DNA from: Pseudomonas fontis
GTDB taxonomy: Bacteria > Pseudomonadota > Gammaproteobacteria > Pseudomonadales > Pseudomonadaceae
Length of the DNA: 54,919 bases
Direction: 5' to 3'
Assembly (NCBI RefSeq): GCF_028656955.1
Contig: NZ_JAMDGY010000015.1
Location: 1-54,919, forward strand
Part shown: positions 1 through 10,862 of the stretch, piece after piece
How the letters are laid out: each line of letters starts with the position of its first letter
Numbering within the stretch: position 1 is the stretch's first letter
The notes under the pieces: generated by a model
The model's input: only the letters and a program-made list of their open reading frames with translations
What the model was told of the DNA's origin: nothing
Database searches by the model: none
Translations under genes and position numbers: made by a program

Positions 1-15
1 CTCCTCAGGAAAAGT

Positions 16-47
16 GAGAACCTCAGCAGTGTAGACCTGAGGTTCTC
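16..47. terminator. Hairpin, possible terminator of an upstream gene
   Basis: GAGAACCTCAG (16-26) pairs perfectly with CTGAGGTTCTC (37-47) across a 10-base loop. There is no T-run on the plus strand, so termination is uncertain. It may end a gene lying before the window. Confidence 0.35.
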
Positions 48-120
48 GCCGGGCTGACCATCTCATTAACGCCCAGCCCCACCATTCGGCCCTACGCTTC
101 GCTTCGGGTCCCTTCACTCC

Positions 121-226
121 GGTGCCGTTAAACGGGCCCGCGGACACAAGTTGCTGCGCAACTTGCACGCCTCGCGTCTTCGGCTTACGCCGAAGGGGGC
201 TACGCCCCTGCCCGTTTAACGACACC
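121..226. repeat. Cloverleaf-like palindromic element
   Basis: Positions 121-137 and 210-226 form a 17-base inverted repeat with one mismatch. Inside it sit three perfect hairpins: 148-154 with 158-164, 178-184 with 189-195, and 196-200 with 204-208. The whole could fold as a closing stem carrying three arms. It codes for nothing recognisable. It could be an intergenic repeat family of Pseudomonas or a structured RNA; the sequence alone does not decide. Confidence 0.6.
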
Positions 227-348
227 TGCGTTCAGCCTCTGGAAGACGGGGCGCTCAGATCAAAATCAAGGGCAGATCAAGAGCAACGGCACAATTCGCT
301 TCGCTCTTGCTCTGCAGGCTGTGAACGCAACTGTCGTGCGAAATTTTG

Positions 349-440
349 TAGCCGCTGCCGTCAGGCTGCGCTGGAGCCCGAGAGGGCTCCCAAAGGCGGC
401 GCCTACTATGCAGGCGAGCGCAGCCTGACGGCAGCGGCTA
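349..440. repeat. Branched palindrome with a perfect 24-bp stem
   Basis: Positions 349-372 and 417-440 are perfect reverse complements over 24 bases. The interior holds a 7-bp hairpin (373-379 with 384-390) with a GAGA loop, and a 5-bp hairpin (400-404 with 412-416). The design resembles the element at 121-226: an outer stem enclosing smaller stems. It ends about 110 bases before the kinase gene and could form a cruciform or an RNA structure in its leader. Confidence 0.65.
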
Positions 441-549
441 GAGGCCCCGCACAAAACGAATAAGCCCCCCAAACAGCAGCCTCCCCAGATAAGGGCCCAA
501 CCCCCAATCCTGGGCTATACCTAACAGCAACCGGGCCCGGGAGTACGCC

Positions 550-2007
550 ATGAGCACCGATCAGACCCTGGAATCAGCCACACTGCGCACCGCCAGCACG
601 CCGGTAGCCCCCGAGCGCCCGGCTTTCAACCTGCTGCGCTGGTACGCCGTGGTCAGCCTGGCCGTGATCGTCAGCGTCGCCGTTGGCCTGGGCCTGATCT
701 CCAGCCGCTTCGTGATCAACGAAAGCGTCGAACGCGACGCCTTGCTCACCGCCCAGTTCATCCAGTCAATCGCCTCAGCCGAAGTGCGCCACGTCGCCAT
801 TCCCAACATCCGCACCATGGGCGAACTGCTCGACCCACGCCTGGACGAAGCCTTCCCCGACGTCACCCCCGAATCGCGCCGTAGCGCCCGCTGGGAGTTC
901 CTCGACCACATCGCCCACCTGCCAGACGTGCTGCTGGCCAATATCTACGCCCCCGACCGCACGGTGATCTGGTCCACCAACCCGGCCCTGATCGGCAAGC
1001 TGATCGACGCCGACGAAGACCTCGACCATGCCTTCGACTACAAGGTCCGGGTCTCGGCCAGCTACCACAACATCGACGATGCCCGCAGCGAACAGAAATT
1101 CATCGTGCCGCCACAAAACCTGTTCATCGAAAACTACATCCCGCTGTTCGACAACAGCGGCGAACACGTCACCGCCATGGTGGAAATCTACAAGGAACCC
1201 CGCGACCTGATCGAACGCATCGAAAACGGCCTGCTACTGATCTGGCTCGGTACGGCGCTAGGGGCCGGGGTGGTGTATTTCAGCCTGTACCTGATCGTGC
1301 GCCGGGCCGCCATCTTGCTGGCCGTGCAGCAGAAACAACTGATCAACAACGAAACCTATATCGCCCTGGGCGAAATGTCCTCGGCGGTCGCCCACAGCCT
1401 GCGCAACCCCCTGGCAAGCATCCGCTCCAGCGCAGAATTGGCGCTGGAATTCGATGACGGCGCCGCCCACAAGAACATCAACGACATCATCTTCCAGGTC
1501 GACCGCATGTCGCAGTGGGTGCGCGAGCTGCTGCAATCGTTGCGGCCACTCACTGACGAGCTTGAGGAGGTCGACCTGCAGCGAGCTCTGCGCGAAAGCC
1601 TGAACGCCTATCGCGCAGCACTCGATGCCGCCCACATCACCCTGCAGGTCGGCGAGCTGCAAGGCCTGCGTGTGCTCGGGCAAACGGTGATGCTGGTGCA
1701 GGTGTTCAACAGCCTGATCGCCAACGCGCTCGAAGCCATGCCCGATGGCGGCGAACTGCGCCTGGAAGTAGCGCGCCAGGAGCGCAAGGTGCTCAGCCTG
1801 CGCCTGAGCGACACCGGCAAGGGCATGAGCGGGCCGCTGCAACGCATGGCCTTCAAACCGTTCTTCACCACCAAGCAAGGTGGCTTGGGCGTTGGCCTGG
1901 TACTGGTGAAGCGCATCATGGAACGCTTCGGCGGCTCGGTACGGCTTAGCAGCCGTGAAGGCGAGGGCACCTGCGTGCTCCTGACCTTCCGCGTGCCCCC
2001 CCGTTAA
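550..2007 (+). CDS. mnxS1: Sensor histidine kinase, MnxS1-like
   Basis: A 485-residue membrane sensor kinase. Transmembrane segments at about 31-53 and 227-249 enclose a periplasmic sensing domain. The HisKA box reads AVAHSLRNPL with the phosphate-accepting His at 282, followed by the N box (NSLIANALEAM), the G1 motif DTGKGM, the F motif FKPFFTTK and a G2-like GLGVGLVLVKR. GGGAG precedes the ATG. It closely resembles the kinase at 6052-7524, sharing long stretches of the sensor domain such as MGELLDPR and FIENYIP. The pair, the oxidase between them and the regulator at 7514 match the Mn(II)-oxidation control genes of P. putida GB-1. The signal sensed is unknown; the name rests on gene order and family. 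Confidence 0.85.
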   Translation: MSTDQTLESATLRTASTPVAPERPAFNLLRWYAVVSLAVIVSVAVGLGLISSRFVINESVERDALLTAQFIQSIASAEVRHVAIPNIRTMGELLDPRLDEAFPDVTPESRRSARWEFLDHIAHLPDVLLANIYAPDRTVIWSTNPALIGKLIDADEDLDHAFDYKVRVSASYHNIDDARSEQKFIVPPQNLFIENYIPLFDNSGEHVTAMVEIYKEPRDLIERIENGLLLIWLGTALGAGVVYFSLYLIVRRAAILLAVQQKQLINNETYIALGEMSSAVAHSLRNPLASIRSSAELALEFDDGAAHKNINDIIFQVDRMSQWVRELLQSLRPLTDELEEVDLQRALRESLNAYRAALDAAHITLQVGELQGLRVLGQTVMLVQVFNSLIANALEAMPDGGELRLEVARQERKVLSLRLSDTGKGMSGPLQRMAFKPFFTTKQGGLGVGLVLVKRIMERFGGSVRLSSREGEGTCVLLTFRVPPR

Positions 2008-2050
2008 CGGGGGATTTTCCCCAGAGCGGGTACCCCCCCATTCGCTAGCC

Positions 2051-2094
2051 GCTATCACCAAGGTATTAATTCACAAGGTAAAATCAGCGCTGAC
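2051..2094. promoter_or_regulatory. Two-part motif shared with the second kinase leader
   Basis: GCTATCACC (2051-2059) and CGCTGAC (2088-2094), 28 bases apart, recur upstream of the second kinase at 5953-5961 and 5989-5995 with a 27-base gap. Here the second part overlaps the palindrome TCAGCGCTGA (2084-2093). It could be a regulator binding site upstream of the -24/-12 promoter, but coincidence is possible with only two copies. Confidence 0.3.
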
Positions 2095-2111
2095 ATATTC
2101 AGTCACAGTTT

Positions 2112-2127
2112 TGGCCGGGTAATTGCT
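2112..2127 (+). promoter_or_regulatory. Sigma54 (-24/-12) promoter of the oxidase gene
   Basis: TGGCCGGGTAATTGCT matches TGGCAC-N5-TTGCT, with the invariant GG (2113-2114) and GC (2125-2126) exactly 10 bases apart. Transcription would start near 2137, about 28 bases before the ATG at 2165. The regulator at 7514-8941 is a sigma54 activator, which fits. Confidence 0.75.
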
Positions 2128-2164
2128 TTTTAACATTACCGACCGCCATTTCGGAGTGACTGCC

Positions 2165-4948
<2,784 letters not shown>

Positions 4949-4959
4949 AGGGGGCCGTC

Positions 4960-5943
4960 ATGGGCAGGCACGTATACAGGCTGGCGGCATGGCTGTGCGG
5001 CGTTGCGCTGTTGGCAACGGCCGCCCGGGCGGACGAAGCGCAAACGCCGTGGGGGCGTGACTACTTCCCCAACACCGAACTGGTCGACCACAACGGCCGT
5101 ACCGTGCATTTCTTCGACGACCTGATCAAGGACAAGGTCGTGGTGGTCAACTTCATCTTCACTGGCTGTGGCGATTCCTGCCCGCTGGAGACCGCGCGCT
5201 TGCGCCAGGTCCAGCAACTGCTGGGCGAGCGGGTCGGGCGTGAAGTGTTCTTCTACTCGATCAGCATCGACCCGCTGTCGGACACGCCCGAGGTACTCAA
5301 GGCCTACGCCGACAAGTTCAAGGTTGGCCCCGGCTGGCTGTTCCTCACGGGTGAGTTCGAGCAGATCACCCAGCTGCGCCAGGCGCTGGGCCTGTTCATC
5401 GAGGGTATCGACAACGGTCGCAATCGCGACCACAACCTCAGCCTGATCGTCGGCAACCAGGCCACCGGCCGTTGGATGAAGGCCTCACCCTTCGAGAACC
5501 CATGGATTCTCGCCGACCAGTTGGCCAACAGCTTGCAGAACTGGAAACAGCCCAGCGGTGGCGAGAGTTACGCCCAGGCTCCGCAGATCCGCCCACCCAG
5601 TCACGGCGAGGAGCTGTTTCGCACCCGCTGCGCAGCCTGTCACAGCCTCGGGCCAACTGACGGCCAGACCACCGGCATGCGCGCCGTAGGCCCGGACCTG
5701 CTCGGGGTGACCACGCGCCGTGAGCCCGCCTGGTTGAGCCGCTGGATTCGTGAACCGGATCGCCTGCTCGCCGAACAGGACCCGCTCGCGCTGGAGATGT
5801 TCGAACGCTACAACCAGGTGAGGATGCCCAACCTGGGCCTGAACGAGGCCGATACCCAAGCGCTGATCGATTTTTTGCAGGCCGAACAGGACCGACAACT
5901 GAAGCTGAGTAGCCAGCAGGCCGGCACGCTTACCTTGCAGTGA
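4960..5943 (+). CDS. SCO1/SenC copper chaperone fused to cytochrome c
   Basis: A 327-residue exported protein with a signal peptide ending near ARA-DE. Residues about 30-195 are a SCO1/SenC thioredoxin-fold domain with the copper site Cys70-x3-Cys74 and the later His158. Residues about 215-310 form a class I cytochrome c domain with CAACH (Cys224, Cys227, His228) and a probable axial Met289 in the RMPN motif. SCO proteins deliver copper, usually to cytochrome oxidase. Placed 11 bases after the multicopper oxidase, it may load copper into that enzyme, carry electrons from it, or both; that is inference. It probably shares the oxidase transcript. Confidence 0.85.
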   Translation: MGRHVYRLAAWLCGVALLATAARADEAQTPWGRDYFPNTELVDHNGRTVHFFDDLIKDKVVVVNFIFTGCGDSCPLETARLRQVQQLLGERVGREVFFYSISIDPLSDTPEVLKAYADKFKVGPGWLFLTGEFEQITQLRQALGLFIEGIDNGRNRDHNLSLIVGNQATGRWMKASPFENPWILADQLANSLQNWKQPSGGESYAQAPQIRPPSHGEELFRTRCAACHSLGPTDGQTTGMRAVGPDLLGVTTRREPAWLSRWIREPDRLLAEQDPLALEMFERYNQVRMPNLGLNEADTQALIDFLQAEQDRQLKLSSQQAGTLTLQ

Positions 5944-5952
5944 AGGTAAAGT

Positions 5953-5995
5953 GCTATCACCGTGCGTCGCGTCATAGCTAATCATGTCCGCTGAC
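5953..5995. promoter_or_regulatory. Second copy of the two-part motif
   Basis: GCTATCACC (5953-5961) and CGCTGAC (5989-5995) repeat the arrangement at 2051-2094 with one base less between the parts. It lies in the 108-base gap before the second kinase. No good -24/-12 promoter is seen after this copy. Confidence 0.3.
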
Positions 5996-6051
5996 CACGC
6001 CGCGCTGCGCTATAAGCTTTTAAAGCAAGCATCCCACCAGGAAATCTTCCG

Positions 6052-7524
6052 ATGCAGATGCTCAATAACGATAAGGTGGCCCGCGAGGCCCCAACAGACC
6101 AGCCGTGGGCCCGACCGCAGCGCCAGTTCAACCTGCTGCGCTGGTTCTCGCTGGTCAGCCTGGTGATCATCGCCTCGGTGGCTGCGGGGTTGGGCTATGT
6201 CTCGACCGCGTTTGTCGTGCGCGAAAGCGTCGAGCGCGACGCCATGCTCACGGCGCAGTTCATCCAGGCAATGGCCCAGGCCGAAGTGCGCCATGCGCGT
6301 ATTGCGCCCGGCGTGACCATGGGCGAGTTGCTCGACCCACGACGCGACAGCAGCCATCCGGAGGTCGCAGCTGATGTCGCCGCCAGCGCCCGGGTCGAGT
6401 TTCTCGAGCATGTCGAACACCTGCCCGATACGCTGCTGGCGAATGTCTACGCGCTGGACCGGACCATCGTCTGGTCGACCAACCCGCAATTGATCGGCAA
6501 GAAGATCGAGGCGGACGAAGACCTGGACGAGTCATTCGAGTCCAGGGTGCCGGTGTCGGCCAGCTACCACAAGGCGGACGATGACCGTGACGAGCAGAAG
6601 TTCCTGCGTGAGCCGGACTACCTGTTCATCGAGAACTACATCCCGATGTTCAGCAACGACGGCACCAAGGTCGTGTCGATGGTCGAAGTCTACAAGGAGC
6701 CCCAGGACCTGGTGCGGCGTATCCAGCGCGGCTACGTGCTGATCTGGAGCAGCACGATCATTGGCGGGATCCTGGTCTACCTCGGCCTGTTCTGGATCGT
6801 TCGCCGCGGCGCCGGCATGCTGGCCACGCAGCAGACGCAACTGATCGCCAGCGAAACCTTTGTCGCGCTGGGGGAAATGTCCTCGGCGGTGGCCCATAGC
6901 CTGCGCAACCCCCTGGCGACCATCCGTTCCAGCGCCGAACTGGCCCACGAAGTGGCCAGCCAGCCGGCGCAGAAGAACATCGACGACATCATCAGCCAGG
7001 TTGATCGCATGTCGCGCTGGGTACGCGAACTGCTGGTGTCCCTGCGCCCGGTGCATGACGACGCCGAGGCAGTCGACTTGTTGGCCAGCATCGACGACAC
7101 CCGTGCAGCCTTTGCCCCACAGCTCAAGCGCAACGGCGTGCAGGTCGAGATGCAGGCGCCCGACAGTGCCTGGGTGGTCAGCCAGCCGGTGTTGCTCACG
7201 CAAATTCTCAACAGCCTGTTTTCCAATGCACTGGAAGCCATGCCCAGCGGCGGGCGGCTGAATATCGAGGTGACCTTGCTGGCCGGCGGGCGGCAATTGC
7301 ACATGCTGCTGAGCGACACCGGCAAGGGCATGACCCAGCAACAGGAGCGCATGGTCTTCAAACCGTTTTTCACCACCAAGCAGGGCGGCCTGGGGGTCGG
7401 CCTGGTGTTGGTCAAACGCATCATGGAACGATTCGGCGGCGCGGTCAGCCTGACCAGCCGCGAGGAGGAGGGAACCCGTGTCAGCCTGACGTTCAATGTG
7501 GTGGGAGGGGATCATGGAACATAG
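6052..7524 (+). CDS. mnxS2: Sensor histidine kinase, MnxS2-like
   Basis: A 490-residue paralogue of the kinase at 550-2007, with the same layout: transmembrane segments near 33-55 and 228-252, a periplasmic sensor domain, and the HisKA box with His282 at the identical residue number. The N box is NSLFSNALEAM, with DTGKGM and GLGVGLVLVKR following. AGGAAA precedes the ATG. Its end overlaps the start of the response regulator by 11 bases, so the two are translationally coupled. In GB-1 both kinases are reported as needed for Mn(II) oxidation, which would explain why two were kept. Whether they form a heterodimer or sense different signals cannot be told from sequence. Confidence 0.85.
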   Translation: MQMLNNDKVAREAPTDQPWARPQRQFNLLRWFSLVSLVIIASVAAGLGYVSTAFVVRESVERDAMLTAQFIQAMAQAEVRHARIAPGVTMGELLDPRRDSSHPEVAADVAASARVEFLEHVEHLPDTLLANVYALDRTIVWSTNPQLIGKKIEADEDLDESFESRVPVSASYHKADDDRDEQKFLREPDYLFIENYIPMFSNDGTKVVSMVEVYKEPQDLVRRIQRGYVLIWSSTIIGGILVYLGLFWIVRRGAGMLATQQTQLIASETFVALGEMSSAVAHSLRNPLATIRSSAELAHEVASQPAQKNIDDIISQVDRMSRWVRELLVSLRPVHDDAEAVDLLASIDDTRAAFAPQLKRNGVQVEMQAPDSAWVVSQPVLLTQILNSLFSNALEAMPSGGRLNIEVTLLAGGRQLHMLLSDTGKGMTQQQERMVFKPFFTTKQGGLGVGLVLVKRIMERFGGAVSLTSREEEGTRVSLTFNVVGGDHGT

Positions 7525-8941
7525 CATTCTGGTGGTCGAGGATGACGAACTCCTTGCCGAGAACATACAGACCTACCTTGAGCGCAAGAACTTCGAGGTC
7601 ACCGTCTGCCACAGCGCCGAGGAAGCCCTCGAGCTGTTGCAGCGGGTGCAGCCCGATGCAGTGCTCACCGACAACTCGCTGCCGGGCATGAACGGTCACG
7701 AGCTGCTGCGCATCCTGGTGGCCAAGGCGCCGGAGCTCAAGGTCATCATGATGACCGGCTATGGCAACGTCGAGGATGCGGTCACCGCCATGAAGGAGGG
7801 GGCTTTCCACTACCTGACCAAACCGGTGGCCCTGGCCGAGCTCAAGGTCATGCTCGACAAGGCCCTGGCCACCGAGCGGATGGAACGGACCTTGTCCTTC
7901 TACCAGGAGCGCGAGGCGCAAAAGTCCGGGGTACAGGCGCTGCTGGGCGAGTCGCTGGCGATGCTTGATCTCAAACACACCATCGGCCAGTTGCTGGAAG
8001 CCGAGCGGCGCATGACCGGCGGGGATCTGCCGCCGGTGCTGGTGGAGGGCGAGACCGGCACCGGCAAGGAACTGGTGGCGCGCGCCCTGCATTTTGACGG
8101 GCCGCGTAGCAAGGGGCCGTTTATCGAGTTCAACTGCGCATCGATCCCGGCCAACCTGCTGGAGGCGGAGTTGTTCGGCCACGAGAAGGGTGCCTTCACT
8201 GACGCCAAGGACCGTCGGGTCGGCCTGGTGGAGGCGGCGGACGGCGGCACCTTGTTTCTCGACGAGATTGGCGAGATGGACCTGCTGTTGCAGGCCAAGC
8301 TGCTGAAGCTGCTGGAAGACCGCACCATCCGCCGGATCGGCGCGGTGAAGGAGCGCAAGGTCGACCTGCGGATCATCAGTGCGACCAACTGCAACCTGGA
8401 GCAGATGGTGCAGCAGGGCAAGTTCCGTCGGGATCTGTTCTTCCGCCTGCGGATCATTGCCATCAAGGTGCCGCGTTTGTATGCGCGAGGTGAGGATGTG
8501 CTGCTGCTGGCCCAGCATTTTCTCGGGCTGCATGGCAAACGCTATGGCAAGTCGAAATTGCGCTTCAGCCCCGAGGCGCAGGAGCTGCTGCTGAATTACA
8601 GCTGGCCGGGCAATGTGCGGGAGCTACGCAACATGCTCGAGCAGACTGTGCTGCTGACGCCGCATGAGGTCATCGCGGCCAACCAGCTGAATGTGTGCAT
8701 GAGCCTGGTGGATGAGCCGCTGGACCTGCCAATGCAAGCCTTGCATGAGTCGCGGGCGGTGCCGGAGGGGCTGGAGTCGATGAACCTGCCGGAGGTGGAA
8801 CGCGACATGGTGCGCAAGATGCTCGACCGTACGGACTGGAACGTGACCAAGTCGGCGCGCCTGTTGGGGTTGAGTCGCGACATGCTGCGCTATCGGATCG
8901 AGAAGCTGGGGCTTACCCGGCCAGACAAGCGACAGTGGTGA
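7514..8941 (+). CDS. mnxR: Sigma54-dependent response regulator, MnxR-like
   Basis: A 475-residue NtrC-type regulator. The receiver domain (1-120) has the acidic pocket EDD (9-11) and phospho-acceptor Asp53. The AAA+ domain (about 145-385) has Walker A GETGTGKE (179-186). The sigma54-contacting loop reads GAFTDA (226-231) rather than the usual GAFTGA. The C-terminus is a Fis-type helix-turn-helix (TKSARLLGLSRDMLRYRIEKL). I start at 7514 because GGAGGGG lies directly upstream; the start lies inside the last codons of the second kinase. It likely activates the promoter at 2112-2127 and perhaps distant oxidase genes. Confidence 0.88.
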   Translation: MEHSILVVEDDELLAENIQTYLERKNFEVTVCHSAEEALELLQRVQPDAVLTDNSLPGMNGHELLRILVAKAPELKVIMMTGYGNVEDAVTAMKEGAFHYLTKPVALAELKVMLDKALATERMERTLSFYQEREAQKSGVQALLGESLAMLDLKHTIGQLLEAERRMTGGDLPPVLVEGETGTGKELVARALHFDGPRSKGPFIEFNCASIPANLLEAELFGHEKGAFTDAKDRRVGLVEAADGGTLFLDEIGEMDLLLQAKLLKLLEDRTIRRIGAVKERKVDLRIISATNCNLEQMVQQGKFRRDLFFRLRIIAIKVPRLYARGEDVLLLAQHFLGLHGKRYGKSKLRFSPEAQELLLNYSWPGNVRELRNMLEQTVLLTPHEVIAANQLNVCMSLVDEPLDLPMQALHESRAVPEGLESMNLPEVERDMVRKMLDRTDWNVTKSARLLGLSRDMLRYRIEKLGLTRPDKRQW

Positions 8942-8945
8942 GGCT

Positions 8946-9042
8946 ATCGCCGGCAAGGCCGGCTCCCACAGAACAGCAATCCATCGCCGGCCCCAGCTTC
9001 AAGGCACTTTGGATACCTGTGGGAGCCGGCTTTGCCGGCGAT
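8946..9042. repeat. REP pair (REPIN) between convergent genes
   Basis: TATCGCCGGCAAGGCC... (8946-8970) and its inverted partner (9018-9042) are facing copies of the GTGGGAGCCGGC REP. They can fold into one long hairpin. The pair sits between the regulator gene and the convergent gene at 9064, where it may end transcription from both sides. Confidence 0.85.
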
Positions 9043-9063
9043 GAGGCCTACACAGTCGACGGA

Positions 9064-10260
9064 CTACTCCCGCCCGCGCATGAAGAACCCCGCCACATAC
9101 TTGCGAAACGTCTCCAGGCTCTTGAAGTCGGCAAAGCGCTTGAAGGTCTCGGCATCCGGTTCCGGCCCCAGCGGCTGCTCGGTGAGCGACACCGAAAGCA
9201 CCCGGTCCTGATCGGAACTGAGCACCAGCTCATCCATTACCTGCCCACCAATCACCGGCCGGCGCATGATCACCCGCACACCCTTGCTTGCCATCCAGTC
9301 GATCAACGACATGAGCATTTTCAGCGGTTCGCGCTCTTCCTCCCGGTACACCGGGAACATCTGCCCGCGTGACAGTACCGGCACGCTGGCGACATGGATC
9401 AGTTCATAGAAATGGCTACCCGCCGTAGCCGGCGAATAGATCGCCAGGGCCAGCAGCGGCCCCGGCGTCTTGCTGCCACCCCACAGCAAGTGGTGGCCCT
9501 GAAAATCAAAGCCGTCCTCGCTGCGCTCATTGAACACCTTGCGTGCCTTGATCTGGCTGACGCAATCAAGCATCAAGCCATGCCGGCGATGATTGCCGAA
9601 CACCGTGGACTCCCGTAGCCGCGCCTTGAGCATCATCATGTGCTTCATGTCCAGGCGGGTTTCCAGGTAGTTGCTCGCCGGCACGCGTTCGATCAATGGG
9701 TAACGGTTGGCCACGCTGCGCAGTTCGCTGAACTGCGCGGTGAGGTCTTTTTTCAGGTGTGTGGCGTAGACGTTCAAGCCGCTGGCTTCGATCAATGTCA
9801 GTAGCAGCGAGAGCAAGCGATGCTGCTCGCGCTTGTCGCCCGCGCCCGCAGTGTCGGCCCCCCCGGCCTCGGTAACGCGCTTGAAGTCGCCGATCAGGCG
9901 CAGCGGTGTATCGGGTGGCAGCCAGGCTGCCGGGGCGCTGTCGAGGTCATCATGGCTGTCGGCCGTGTCGCGCTCATCCTTGATGAAGGCGCAGTGTGCG
10001 GCATGTTCGGCAGTGCCCGGGTTGTTCTTCAGGAACAGCGTGCCGGTATGGCTGTTGAGCGTGACGTTGAGGACCGGCATGGCCTTAGGCTGACAGTCGC
10101 AAGCCAGCCAGTGCCCGGCGGCGCGCACCTTCATCAGCAGCTGATTGGCTTGCAGCAGGCGTGGCCCTTCCAGGGTGCCCTGGGCAAAACCGCGCAACAG
10201 TTGTTCTTCGGCGGGTGTCAGTGTGCGCACCAGCGCGGCGTTTTTTTCGATGATTCGCAT
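9064..10260 (-). CDS. Conserved hypothetical protein
   Basis: A 398-residue soluble protein with no signal peptide or membrane segment. I do not recognise it with confidence. A cluster near residues 53-92 has Cys-Asp-Cys followed by HAAHC, which could bind a metal. The pattern recalls the N-terminus of DUF1173 proteins, a weak resemblance from memory. The rest is mixed alpha/beta with a Trp-rich end (LIDWMASKGVRVIMRR). CAGGATAG precedes the ATG. It is probably a single-gene unit, separated from the VOC gene by a terminator and from the regulator by a REP pair. Confidence 0.75.
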   Translation of the reverse strand: MRIIEKNAALVRTLTPAEEQLLRGFAQGTLEGPRLLQANQLLMKVRAAGHWLACDCQPKAMPVLNVTLNSHTGTLFLKNNPGTAEHAAHCAFIKDERDTADSHDDLDSAPAAWLPPDTPLRLIGDFKRVTEAGGADTAGAGDKREQHRLLSLLLTLIEASGLNVYATHLKKDLTAQFSELRSVANRYPLIERVPASNYLETRLDMKHMMMLKARLRESTVFGNHRRHGLMLDCVSQIKARKVFNERSEDGFDFQGHHLLWGGSKTPGPLLALAIYSPATAGSHFYELIHVASVPVLSRGQMFPVYREEEREPLKMLMSLIDWMASKGVRVIMRRPVIGGQVMDELVLSSDQDRVLSVSLTEQPLGPEPDAETFKRFADFKSLETFRKYVAGFFMRGRE

Positions 10261-10305
10261 GGACTATCCTGGCCAGCCTTCCTTTGCCTGCCACCTTAAA
10301 TCAAA

Positions 10306-10337
10306 GCCCGGCTGGCGACCATGGGTGCCAGCCGGGC
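10306..10337 (-). terminator. Rho-independent terminator of the VOC gene
   Basis: GCCCGGCTGGC (10306-10316) pairs perfectly with GCCAGCCGGGC (10327-10337) over 11 bp. Read on the minus strand it lies 7 bases after the stop at 10345 and is followed by TTTGATTT. Confidence 0.8.
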
Positions 10338-10344
10338 AGGGGGC

Positions 10345-10812
10345 TTAGCCTTGGGCGCCGCCGAACATTTTCGCGGCGCGTGCGCGGATCTCTTCCACGC
10401 TCAGGTCTTCCTTGTGGGTGGCAATGAACCAGAGGTTGCCGAACGGGTCTTTAACGCTGCCGCTGCGGTCACCGTAGAACTGGTCTGTCACGGGGCTGTC
10501 TTGTATGGCACCAGCCTTGATGGCCTGGGCGAAGGTGGCGTCGACATCTTCGACGTACAGGTGCAGCCCGATGCCAGGTTTTGCCTGCTCCTGGTTGCCG
10601 AGTGAGCTCATGTCACAGGGTTCGGCAAGCATCAGCGATGAATCGCCGATTTTCAGCTCGGCATGGCCGACCCTGCCGTCGGGGCCGTTGAGACGGAACA
10701 TCTCGATGGCGCCAAAGGCCTCTTTGTAGAACTCGATGGCGATGTGGGCGCCTTTGATGCCCAGGTACGGGGTGATGCTGTGCTGCCCTTCGGGGATTGG
10801 TTTGACGGCCAT
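10345..10812 (-). CDS. VOC-family (glyoxalase/PhnB-like) protein
   Basis: A 155-residue protein of the vicinal oxygen chelate superfamily. It shows the two beta-alpha-beta-beta-beta modules, with YLGIKGA and AIEFYKEAFGA near the start, HAELKIGDSSLMLAE in the middle, and LYVEDVDA then DPFGNLWFIATHKED near the end. PhnB-like members often lack a known substrate; ring-cleavage, resistance and isomerase roles all occur in the superfamily. GGAGG lies before the ATG at 10812, which decides the start; an in-frame extension up to 10911 runs into a REP element. The LexA-like box at 10929-10944 is the nearest regulatory signal. Confidence 0.85.
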   Translation of the reverse strand: MAVKPIPEGQHSITPYLGIKGAHIAIEFYKEAFGAIEMFRLNGPDGRVGHAELKIGDSSLMLAEPCDMSSLGNQEQAKPGIGLHLYVEDVDATFAQAIKAGAIQDSPVTDQFYGDRSGSVKDPFGNLWFIATHKEDLSVEEIRARAAKMFGGAQG

Positions 10813-10862
10813 TTTGTGGGTCCTCCTCAAGATCAAGCGGGGTAGGTGGCTTGTGCAAACCC

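Larger units (their letters stand above)
1..549. other. Gene-free region rich in inverted repeats
   Basis: I see no convincing gene before the first histidine kinase. The short reading frames here run through palindromes and have no ribosome binding site. The stretch holds a hairpin at 16-47, a branched palindrome at 121-226 and a second at 349-440, listed separately. The last 100 bases carry the leader of the kinase gene, with GGGAG ahead of the ATG at 550. No strong promoter was recognised. Confidence 0.6.

Noticed and set aside
122..463. A 113-codon plus-strand frame in the left intergenic region
   Set aside because: It is built from the palindromes, has no ribosome binding site and no recognisable protein features.
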